Assembly (NCBI GenBank): GCA_964360255.1
Contig: CAYHVK010000009.1
Span: 62,001 to 126,000 of the forward strand
Origin: CAYHVK01 sp964360255
Lineage (GTDB): Bacteria; Bdellovibrionota; Bdellovibrionia; Bdellovibrionales; UBA1609
Reading direction: 5' to 3'
DNA length: 64,000 nucleotides
In this document: positions 8,679 to 15,534 of the stretch, one piece after another
Position numbering within the stretch: position 1 is the stretch's first letter
Layout: every line of letters starts with the position of its first letter
The notes under the pieces: model-generated
The model's input: the letters and a program-made list of their open reading frames with translations, nothing else
Databases searched by the model: none
What the model was told of the DNA's origin: nothing
Made by a program: the position numbers and the translations under genes

Positions 8679-9677
8679 ATGTCACGTTTTTCTGCACTAC
8701 TTATCGTTTTCTTCTCGCTTCAGGTTTCTGCTTACAACATTGATAAAACTCAAGTCTCAGTTTCAGGTCTTTCTTCTGGGGCGTATATGGCTGGTCAAGT
8801 TCATGTGGCCTTCTCAAATATTTTCATGGGCGTAGGAATTATTGCGGGTGGCCCTTACTACTGCGCAAAAAATGATGCCTTTAAAGCTCAAATGGAATGC
8901 ATGGGGGCACCGATGGGTCCACCAGCTCATCAAGATGCTGTGGCAGAAGCTCGACGAGCTGAGAAAACAAAACAGATTTCTCCTCTAAAAAGTTTATCTT
9001 CAGCACGAGTTTATATTCTAACTGGTAAAAATGATGAAGTCGTTGTTCGCTCAGTAGCAGATGAAGCTATCGGTTTTTACAAACAATTGGGTGTGAAGGC
9101 GGCAGATATAGAATATGTTACCAATCTGACTGTAGGACATGCTTTTCCAACTGTAGATTATGGGAATTCCTGTGAAGAGCGCCGAACACCGCCTTTTATC
9201 AACAGCTGCAATTACGATACTGCCGGTGCTTTATTCAATCACATCTACGGACAATTAAAACCTGCAGTTGAAGCCAAGAAACAGAGTCTTCATACTTTAG
9301 CACAGAAAAAATACCTTCGTGTTGCACCCGCTGAACTCTCTTTAAATGACAAGGCATTTGCTTATGTTCCTGAAGCTTGTGATCAAGGGGCAAAGTGCCG
9401 TCTTCATTTCGCGTTTCATGGCTGCAAACAAACGACGGATGATATCGGGGATCAGTTTTATACAAAGACTGGTTATAATGAATGGGCCGAAGCCAATAAT
9501 ATTATCGTCGTTTATCCACAAACTATTCGTACTTCAATGATGAGCGGCAATCCAAATGGCTGCTGGGATTGGTGGGGCTACACAAGTAGTGCTTACCACA
9601 CTCAAGAGGCGCCACAGATGCAGATGATCTCTCAAATGGTTGAAGATTTTTCTCTCAGCAAGATGCGAGTGAAGTAA
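8679..9677 (+). CDS. Secreted short-chain polyhydroxyalkanoate depolymerase-like esterase
   Basis: Exported alpha/beta hydrolase of about 332 residues, resembling extracellular type 2 short-chain-length PHA depolymerases. A signal peptide of about 18 residues (cleavage near VSA-YN) precedes the catalytic core. The nucleophile motif is GLSSGAY (Ser32). The probable acid is in LTGKNDEVV and the histidine in VGHAFPT. The typical cysteine-rich C-terminal motifs FAFHGCKQ and NPNGCWDWWGY are also present. ATG 8679 is preferred over the in-frame TTG just before it because AAGGGGG lies at good spacing. Predatory bacteria meet PHA granules from lysed prey, so polymer scavenging is a reasonable but unproven role. 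It converges on the first fibre gene. Confidence 0.85.
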   Translation: MSRFSALLIVFFSLQVSAYNIDKTQVSVSGLSSGAYMAGQVHVAFSNIFMGVGIIAGGPYYCAKNDAFKAQMECMGAPMGPPAHQDAVAEARRAEKTKQISPLKSLSSARVYILTGKNDEVVVRSVADEAIGFYKQLGVKAADIEYVTNLTVGHAFPTVDYGNSCEERRTPPFINSCNYDTAGALFNHIYGQLKPAVEAKKQSLHTLAQKKYLRVAPAELSLNDKAFAYVPEACDQGAKCRLHFAFHGCKQTTDDIGDQFYTKTGYNEWAEANNIIVVYPQTIRTSMMSGNPNGCWDWWGYTSSAYHTQEAPQMQMISQMVEDFSLSKMRVK

Positions 9678-9727
9678 TGCGCCTACAGTCTTTATTAAAA
9701 AATATCTGATTTTTTTTAAAATTAATA

Positions 9728-12700
9728 TTAAGGTACTATCCAGCCGCAGGCCCACGCTATAGAGCCGCCAGTTCCGCCAGAAAAATTTAGGGTCACAGTA
9801 TTTGCCGAAGTGACATATGCACCCCAAGTAATTGCATTTGGCGCGGCAAGAGGAGAGCAATTAATGGCGGCCCCTACAGGGACACCCGAGCACGTTTTGC
9901 CAGTGTTTGCGCCTGTAATGCCAGTAAATGCTGCTATAGTACATGCTCCCATGGCTGTAAACGGAGGGGGTGCGCCTTGTCCGATGCGGACTTTGCCCGT
10001 GCCTGAATAAAGACTGATGTCGCCATTCACAGTAGAAATATTGACGCCACCAGTTCCAATAGCGCTGAGGCCAATGTTCACGTTTGAAGGCGCAGTGATA
10101 GCGGCTCCATTTGTTGAATCAAGACGAAATACATTGCCGATGTTAATTTCATTACTTGCACCCGGAGATGATGTGTTTACAGAATTACCAATTATAATAT
10201 TGCCCGAGCCCGTCGTGTTTGTGTCATTTGCTTGATAGCCGATGGCAATATTACTGTTGCCTGTTGTATTGTCTCTACCAGATTGATAACCAACAAAAGT
10301 GTTTTGTGTGCCGCCGCTGATACTATAGCCTGATTGTGCACCAATTGTTGTATTGTAAGCAGTTGCTCCGCTGAATGCCCCACTGCCTAGAGCGTTCCAG
10401 CCCACAGCGGTATTGTAAGCACCATTCACATAGTAAGCTGAATTAAACCCGACCGCAGTGTTAAACTGAGCGCTACCAGCACTATACATCGCAGTTGTGC
10501 CAACTGCTGTATTGCCAGAGCCAGTTGTTAATTGCCCTAAAGCAAATCGTCCAGCCGCCGTATTAGAGCTACCCGACGTTACTAATTGTAACGTTAAAGC
10601 TCCTAAACCAGTGTTATTTGATCCTGATGTGAGTGAACTCATCGAAAGCTTACCAACACCAAGGTTTTGATTTGTTGAAAACCAATTTATGGCATTATCT
10701 GCGCCAATTCGATAAGCCCCAGTTGTACTGATATCTCCGCCGGCCACTTCGAGTTTGTAGCTCGGAGTTGTAACGCCAATGCCTACGTTGCCACTGGGGG
10801 CAACTCGAAGTCGTTCACTGCCACTTGTGGTTATTGCCACTGTGTCAGCCGATGGAGCAAAAATTCCGTTATCTGTATCACCTGAAAATGTAAGCCCTGG
10901 TGAAGCTGCCGAACCTGCGACTGACTTCAATGTGCCTGTCATATCTAAAGAGCCATCTCTCAAGAAATCACCACTAATTGCAGGCGTCACCCATGACAAA
11001 ACTCCGGCTCCATCCGTTTGTAAAACCTGGCTTGCCGTGCCGTCATCTATAGGTAAAGTTAAATTATAGTTCGAGCCAATCGGATTTGTAATCGTGACAT
11101 ATGAACCTGCATTATTCAGTTTAACGCCATTTAATGTCGCAACACTCGCGACAATATCGCCATCAGCTTCACGCATAACTAAAGTGCTGGGGGTATTTGC
11201 AGCAGTTGCTTCTAAACACGTCCATATGCCACCAGTCTTGTAAGGTGCATAACCGTTCGCACATACGCCTAATAAAGTGGCGAATGAGTCATCATCTGTT
11301 GTATCTGTGAGATTTAATGCTCCACCAGTAATTATTAAACCAGCGCCCAAGGTCAATGACTCGGGGTCGCCGGACCCAGCTGTTGAGCGACCTATCAAAG
11401 TTTGAGTGGCAATATTCTGCATCTTTGCATATGTGATGGCATCATCTGCTAAATCAATTGTAGCAACTGTGCCATTGGCAATTTCAGCAGTACCAATAGC
11501 ACCTGTCGATATTGAAGTCGCAATTGAACCTGTACCTGTGCCGGTTACTTGGCCAGTCAGCGTAATAGCTCCGCCACCAGCCAGGAGGTTATGTCTAACT
11601 AAAGTACTATCAGTGATGTAAAGAGATGTGCCATCGAATTCTATAGCGCCAGCTTCGGGCGTTGTTAAATTTGTGCCAGCGGTGAGTTTTAGTGGAGCTG
11701 TGCCCGCCGCAGCCGTACCTGCCTTTAAATGTAGGGCGGCTGTCGGAGTAATACCTACGCCAAGGTTGCCTGAAAACTTATTTATGCCAGTGAATATATT
11801 ATTCGCATTAATAAGCGGCACATTGGTCGACAGGCGTGCATCATTAAGAGTGCCGGCATTTAAATCAGTAGCTGAGCGAGTTGTTAGATCAGCTAAACTT
11901 GAAGTAGTTTTATCAATCTGCGCCCATGTGTAATCATTGGTGGCCGACGTAACGGCACCTGTGCGGCCATTAAATGTTGTAACCCCTGTTCCGCCAGTAC
12001 TGATCGTTCGTGTCGCTGAACCGTCATAATAAAGTATGTCACCTGCATTGTACCAGATTTGTCCTGCTGCGGGAGACGACGGCGATGCAATAGCGGGCAC
12101 TACAGTGGTGCCGTTCGCTGCAGGCTTATTATAAAGCGTGCTCGAGCCGGCAAGAAGTGAGGTTAAAGAAGAATAATTGGCGGATGTAAAAATATTTTCT
12201 AAATTGCTCTGGCTCAAAACTTGTGAAGCAGCGATGTTCACTTTTAATAGATCCGCAGAAGTATATCCGCCAACGGCCTCAGCATTTTCAGCTAAATAAG
12301 CGGTCGGTACTGAATTAATAGTTTGCGCGCTTAAAGTTTCGACGGTGACTCCGTCGTCAACAGTCACAACGAGGCTTCTACGATCTCCCACTGACGGGTT
12401 GTACGTACAGCCATAACCTGGAATTGACCCTGAATTACGAAACACTGTTGTCATTGAGTTGCCCGGGTCAATGCCAGCTGTTCTTTTGACAGAACCTACT
12501 ACTGAACCTACGCCAATTGAAAACTTTCCGTTAGAGCTGGCAAGGTTTAGGTTTTGATCTTCTTGATATAATAAACAGCTGGTTGAGCTCAAGATTTTTA
12601 AAGTAAATATGACAGAAGCAGGAGCCATTGGATTTCCTGAACCATCAGTCAGCTGACCGCTGAAATTAAATTCTCGTGGATTCGTCTGCGCCAATGCGGT

Positions 12701-12745
12701 TGAGGCCGAAAATAAGAGTAGAAACGAAAGCACGTAGTTCTTCAC
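9728..12745 (-). CDS. Giant tail-fibre-like surface protein (mosaic adhesive trimer type), module 1
   Basis: Secreted 1005-residue fibre protein with signal peptide MKNYV...TALAQ. Residues about 20-245 form an N-terminal domain homologous by eye to that of the 1218-residue fibre at 30486-34142 (shared order FSGQLTD/YHGRLLN, LLYQED/ILWEET, VGGYTSADL/VGGYPASSV, AGQIWYNAGDILYYDG/AGKIWYEAGEIKYYDA). Next come Gly/Thr-rich beta shaft segments with NVGIGVTTPSYKLEVAGG-type modules. About ten YadA-head-like repeats follow (NTAVGTTAM, NTAVGFNSA, NTAVGWNAL, NTFVGYQSG, NIAIGYQAN; about residues 690-870). The C-terminal tip has five cysteines, ends ACGWIVP and lacks an S74 chaperone. GTG 12745 directly follows the stop of the lipoprotein gene, with GGGGA upstream. 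Likely a trimeric surface adhesin or prey-recognition fibre (inference). Confidence 0.82.
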   Translation of the reverse strand: MKNYVLSFLLLFSASTALAQTNPREFNFSGQLTDGSGNPMAPASVIFTLKILSSTSCLLYQEDQNLNLASSNGKFSIGVGSVVGSVKRTAGIDPGNSMTTVFRNSGSIPGYGCTYNPSVGDRRSLVVTVDDGVTVETLSAQTINSVPTAYLAENAEAVGGYTSADLLKVNIAASQVLSQSNLENIFTSANYSSLTSLLAGSSTLYNKPAANGTTVVPAIASPSSPAAGQIWYNAGDILYYDGSATRTISTGGTGVTTFNGRTGAVTSATNDYTWAQIDKTTSSLADLTTRSATDLNAGTLNDARLSTNVPLINANNIFTGINKFSGNLGVGITPTAALHLKAGTAAAGTAPLKLTAGTNLTTPEAGAIEFDGTSLYITDSTLVRHNLLAGGGAITLTGQVTGTGTGSIATSISTGAIGTAEIANGTVATIDLADDAITYAKMQNIATQTLIGRSTAGSGDPESLTLGAGLIITGGALNLTDTTDDDSFATLLGVCANGYAPYKTGGIWTCLEATAANTPSTLVMREADGDIVASVATLNGVKLNNAGSYVTITNPIGSNYNLTLPIDDGTASQVLQTDGAGVLSWVTPAISGDFLRDGSLDMTGTLKSVAGSAASPGLTFSGDTDNGIFAPSADTVAITTSGSERLRVAPSGNVGIGVTTPSYKLEVAGGDISTTGAYRIGADNAINWFSTNQNLGVGKLSMSSLTSGSNNTGLGALTLQLVTSGSSNTAAGRFALGQLTTGSGNTAVGTTAMYSAGSAQFNTAVGFNSAYYVNGAYNTAVGWNALGSGAFSGATAYNTTIGAQSGYSISGGTQNTFVGYQSGRDNTTGNSNIAIGYQANDTNTTGSGNIIIGNSVNTSSPGASNEINIGNVFRLDSTNGAAITAPSNVNIGLSAIGTGGVNISTVNGDISLYSGTGKVRIGQGAPPPFTAMGACTIAAFTGITGANTGKTCSGVPVGAAINCSPLAAPNAITWGAYVTSANTVTLNFSGGTGGSIAWACGWIVP

Positions 12746-12991
12746 CTAGAAGTCCCCACTCGTATTAATTTTGAAATTAGTGCCGACCATTTCATGGCCA
12801 GTAGAATCGATTTTTCCGGTAATTTTAAAACTAGAGCCAACCATCACGCTTGCGCCGGCAGAGATTTGGCCAGCAGATGGGTTTTGTACGCTGGGTCCTA
12901 GGCTGAGATCAGTAACGGTAGGAATCGCTTCAGAACAAGCTGAAGCAAATAGCAAAGCCAACAGTGAGGTTACGTACAGTAGTGAACGCAT
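12746..12991 (-). CDS. Small lipoprotein partner of fibre 1
   Basis: An 81-residue lipoprotein with signal MRSLLYVTS and lipobox FASAC. The short mature chain of about 62 residues is Ser/Gly-rich with beta-like alternation (SVMVGSSFKITGKID, MVGTNFKINTSGDF). Its stop codon abuts the GTG of the giant fibre gene, so the pair must be co-transcribed and probably translationally linked. The second fibre locus has the same arrangement (lipoprotein at 30137-30475), and both lipoproteins end in a similar beta-rich pattern. It may anchor or assemble the fibre at the outer membrane; this is inference from context. A GTCTCA-N3-TGAGA palindrome lies 52 bases upstream of its ATG. Confidence 0.78.
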   Translation of the reverse strand: MRSLLYVTSLLALLFASACSEAIPTVTDLSLGPSVQNPSAGQISAGASVMVGSSFKITGKIDSTGHEMVGTNFKINTSGDF

Positions 12992-13043
12992 AATTTGTAT
13001 AAGAGTTATCGGTAGTTAACCTGCTAACCTTTAGAATTTTTCA

Positions 13044-13057
13044 TCTCAGTTTGAGAC
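13044..13057 (-). promoter_or_regulatory. GTCTCA-N3-TGAGA palindrome, copy A
   Basis: On the minus strand the site reads GTCTCAAACTGAGA. It ends 52 bases before the ATG of the fibre-1 lipoprotein gene. A -10-like TTAACT begins 24 bases after it, which would centre the palindrome near -43. The same element occurs upstream of two other lipoprotein genes (15521-15534 and 44477-44490). Probable activator operator; the binding protein is unknown. Confidence 0.5.
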
Positions 13058-13144
13058 GGTTAAATTTTCAGTGTCACTTTATCCCTTGTGCGAGCGGCAC
13101 AGATAATGCTTAAAACAAGTGAGAAATTTATCCTTGGGGGGATT

Positions 13145-13810
13145 ATGAGATTTTTAGCTGTTCTAGTTCTATTTATTGGTTCTGTAAGTATTGCCGCTCC
13201 TGCACCAAAGGCCAATGTGGCCCTGAAGTTTCAAACTGGCAAAACGGCCCAGGTCAAAATAGATACGGCTAAAATTGAGTCGCTCGTTAAAGATTACTAT
13301 GTAGAAAAAAACCAAAAAAACCAGGTGTCAGCGCAAAACGTATTTCAGTCGCTATCGCCAAGAGGCCCTCGCCCACGTCCGGGTGATGATTGTGGCCCAT
13401 CACGTGGTATGGACTGCATCGATGCTGCCTGTGAAAAGTTAGGTGAGTATGGCTGCAATGAGCAAAGTGAAATCAATACTGTTATCACAGCATGTAAAGG
13501 TGTTGATGGAGAATGTCTGAATACAGCTTGTTCAAAACTCGGTGAATACGGGTGCAACGAAATGTCTGAAATCACCAGCGTGGCCGCTATTTGTCGTAAT
13601 GTTTTCGACAGAAATTGCATTGAGGTCGTGTGCAATCGTTTAGGTGAATATGGTTGTAATGAAATATCTGAAATTAAAACTGTCGGAAGCATCTGCGCGG
13701 GCCGAGTTGATGCGAGCTGCATTGAATCTGTGTGCAATCGTTTAGGTGAATACGGCTGTAACGAAATGTCTGAGATTCAAGCTGTCGCAAAATCTTGTTC
13801 GGGTCGATAG
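13145..13810 (+). CDS. Secreted cysteine-rich protein with four tandem repeats
   Basis: A 221-residue exported protein of no family I know. The start is ATG 13145 with GGGGGG upstream; an in-frame ATG at 13088 lacks a ribosome site and would spoil the signal peptide. After the signal peptide (MRFLAVLVLFIGSVSIAAPA) comes a Lys-rich linker. Four near-identical repeats of 33-34 residues follow, with consensus CIxxxC-x2-LGEYGCNExSEI then xxVxxxC. Each repeat has four cysteines at repeat positions 1, 6, 14 and about 27, which suggests a stack of disulfide-linked helical units. The last two repeats are the most alike, so expansion by duplication is recent. A GEYGCNE core recurs in every unit. Confidence 0.8.
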   Translation: MRFLAVLVLFIGSVSIAAPAPKANVALKFQTGKTAQVKIDTAKIESLVKDYYVEKNQKNQVSAQNVFQSLSPRGPRPRPGDDCGPSRGMDCIDAACEKLGEYGCNEQSEINTVITACKGVDGECLNTACSKLGEYGCNEMSEITSVAAICRNVFDRNCIEVVCNRLGEYGCNEISEIKTVGSICAGRVDASCIESVCNRLGEYGCNEMSEIQAVAKSCSGR

Positions 13811-13905
13811 TGATACAAAGGTCCTAATTCATGAGCCTCGACCTCGCATACATTGTCGAGTTCGTAGGACTTGCCGAGAATGAACTCATTCAAAGGGAGT
13901 TATTT

Positions 13906-14178
13906 ATGTGGCAAGCACAAGTGTGGGTTAAGTGGAATGACAAAACACCAAGAACAAATGATTGGAATTGGTTGAAGGATTGGAAAGAAGTGAACGCGGC
14001 ATGGTCGGTTATGGGTGACTGGGATATGTTACTGACGATCAATGCAACAACTCCAGCCGATGTTGAGAATTTCGTATGGAACAAGCTTCGCAAAAAAGAC
14101 TGGGTGGCAAACACTCACACAACTTGGGTGAACCAAGTTTGGGAAAACCCAAGCTGGAATTGGAATAAAACAGCTTAG
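13906..14178 (+). CDS. Trp-rich small protein with Lrp/AsnC ligand-domain-like pattern
   Basis: A 90-residue protein, probably cytoplasmic, starting at ATG 13906 after AAAGGGAG. An in-frame ATG at 13831 has no ribosome site. It holds about 14 tryptophans, an extreme content. The middle (AAWSVMGDWDMLLTINA, then TTPADVENFVWNKLRKKDW) has the beta-alpha-beta rhythm of the ligand-binding (RAM) half of Lrp/AsnC regulators or other dimeric ferredoxin-like domains. No DNA-binding helix-turn-helix is attached. The fold assignment is inference from pattern only. The first residues and the last 20 carry most of the tryptophans, suggesting an aromatic surface or stack. Confidence 0.65.
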   Translation: MWQAQVWVKWNDKTPRTNDWNWLKDWKEVNAAWSVMGDWDMLLTINATTPADVENFVWNKLRKKDWVANTHTTWVNQVWENPSWNWNKTA

Positions 14179-14265
14179 TGACTATTTCTTAGACACTTCG
14201 GGCGAATTTTAAAAAACTCGTCTGAAGTCTACAGCTCAGAGCGAAAAATCCCGATCAGAGATATT

Positions 14266-14460
14266 ATGCATTCACCTTCACGAGAGCGCGAAGTTTTTAA
14301 GTTCCTTATAGGCTTATCTGTCTTTACCGTCGTTGGATTTTTCAATAATTGCAGTGGTACTGATAAACTTCAGGCGCGAAGCGAAGCTACCAAAGTCGAA
14401 ATGAGTAGTACGGCCCCAGAAGCTCAAGCCCCTAAGTGGGGACCACGAGAAGAAAAATAA
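14266..14460 (+). CDS. Very small lipoprotein with FxNC lipobox
   Basis: A 64-residue protein. A short basic N-terminus and hydrophobic stretch (FLIGLSVFTVVGF) are followed by FNNCSG, giving a lipid-modifiable Cys around residue 28. The mature tail of about 36 residues is polar and disordered-looking. Asparagine at -1 of the lipobox is unusual, but two other proteins in this window share it. No function can be assigned. The stop lies three bases from the convergent stop of the LPMO-like gene. Confidence 0.6.
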   Translation: MHSPSREREVFKFLIGLSVFTVVGFFNNCSGTDKLQARSEATKVEMSSTAPEAQAPKWGPREEK

Positions 14461-14463
14461 TTT

Positions 14464-14961
14464 TTAATCAGGTTTACAAACTGGTGGTATTACTGGAGGT
14501 ACCGGGTTCGGCGACGAGGCTATAAGTTTCATATCTGAGCATGAGTAGTAAAGACTCGGGTTCGCCGGATTCTCTGTCATCACTTGAATCAACTGCAGTG
14601 TACAGTTGTCACAATTGACATCCGGAAGAGTCACAGTTGTGCTGTATTGATGAGGCATAGCCCCGCCTTGCACATCAGGAATCGTTGCGAGCAAAGTAAA
14701 GTTTGAATCATTGGCTTGCGAGAAATAGATTTCATAGCGTCCAGGATGCTCTATCGTCTCTTCCCAAGTTACAAGAAGCTGTTGGCCTCCTGTCAGCAAA
14801 GGTGGGTTCAGAGAGGCCGGTAAGTTACCACAAGGACCTGACTTAATTCCCGAGTTTGTACTGCGCGGGAGAATACCTGTCGATGGCTTAAGGCGCGTGT
14901 GAGCAAAGGTGAGAGTCGGGCTCAAAAGTATAACCAAAGATAATAGAATCTTATTTAACAT
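14464..14961 (-). CDS. Secreted LPMO-like protein (SCE4755-type polysaccharide monooxygenase-like)
   Basis: A 165-residue exported protein resembling the small monooxygenase-like family annotated after Sorangium SCE4755. The start is ATG 14961, which overlaps the upstream lipoprotein stop as TGATG. The signal peptide ends LTFA, so the mature protein begins with His (HTRLKPSTG). An N-terminal histidine is the hallmark of the copper 'histidine brace' of lytic polysaccharide monooxygenases. A second candidate ligand is His72 in EHPGRYEIYF, with YYSCSD as a possible axial-tyrosine region. Cysteines at 44, 117, 120, 141 and 162 could form disulfides. It may oxidatively cleave chitin, peptidoglycan or another envelope glycan; the substrate is unknown. 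The tail is Pro-rich. Confidence 0.72.
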   Translation of the reverse strand: MLNKILLSLVILLSPTLTFAHTRLKPSTGILPRSTNSGIKSGPCGNLPASLNPPLLTGGQQLLVTWEETIEHPGRYEIYFSQANDSNFTLLATIPDVQGGAMPHQYSTTVTLPDVNCDNCTLQLIQVMTENPANPSLYYSCSDMKLIASSPNPVPPVIPPVCKPD

Positions 14962-15464
14962 CACTTCACACCTCGGGCGCGACATTTTTCAATAGCCAGA
15001 GATAATGCTTCAAAAACATTTGAACCTTCAGAGTGGATCACGCTGACCCCGTTGATGGTTAACTTGCTATTGGCACAGAGAATCTCTTCACGGTTGTAAT
15101 CACCGCCAGCCTCGAAATCTTTTGCATTTGAAGGCTCGCGTGCACCAGATGTATTGAATGAATTCACAAGAACACTGACGCAAACTTCACCGGCCGCTTC
15201 TGTTAAACCACATTCACTGCGAACAGATTTATTATTATCGGCAGTTGGACTGAATATGCGACGCTCACAAATGTAATCTGAAAAGACTTCGCATTCGGCA
15301 GCGGAGACTTTCAAAGTGGGTTCATTTCTAAGCTTATTAAGGCAAGCCGCAGAGGCTTGGCTGAGAGAATCTTTAACGCTTTCAAAGCCCTCACCGCAAT
15401 TTGTGAAAGCAAAAAGTGTTATAAAAAAAATGGGGGCCAGAGCTACTGCCCTAGAGCGGTTCAT
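14961..15464 (-). CDS. Lipoprotein with FTNCG lipobox
   Basis: A 167-residue lipoprotein with signal peptide ending LFAFTNCG and lipid Cys near residue 23. The mature part has about eight further cysteines spread through an otherwise mixed sequence (ACLNKL, AECEVFSDYICERR, RSECGL, EVCVSV, EILCANS, IEKCRARG), which suggests several disulfides in the periplasm. The family was not recognised. It is translationally coupled by TGATG to the LPMO-like gene downstream, so the two probably act together. A GTCTCA-N3-TGAGA palindrome lies 56 bases upstream of ATG 15464. Confidence 0.75.
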   Translation of the reverse strand: MNRSRAVALAPIFFITLFAFTNCGEGFESVKDSLSQASAACLNKLRNEPTLKVSAAECEVFSDYICERRIFSPTADNNKSVRSECGLTEAAGEVCVSVLVNSFNTSGAREPSNAKDFEAGGDYNREEILCANSKLTINGVSVIHSEGSNVFEALSLAIEKCRARGVK

Positions 15465-15520
15465 ATGTATCTTTTCGGCTCACCTAGACTAAAATATGAG
15501 GTTTTTTTGAGAGCTGAATT

Positions 15521-15534
15521 TCTCATTTTGAGAC
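15521..15534 (-). promoter_or_regulatory. GTCTCA-N3-TGAGA palindrome, copy B
   Basis: On the minus strand the site reads GTCTCAAAATGAGA. It ends 56 bases before the lipoprotein ATG at 15464. A -10-like TATTTT begins 24 bases downstream. The site overlaps the stop codon of the upstream hybrid kinase gene, so it probably gives the lipoprotein/LPMO-like pair its own promoter. Confidence 0.5.

Noticed and set aside
9728..12745. Fibre gene as part of a prophage
   Set aside because: No capsid, terminase, portal or integrase genes occur around it; the signal peptide and lipoprotein neighbour indicate a host surface protein.
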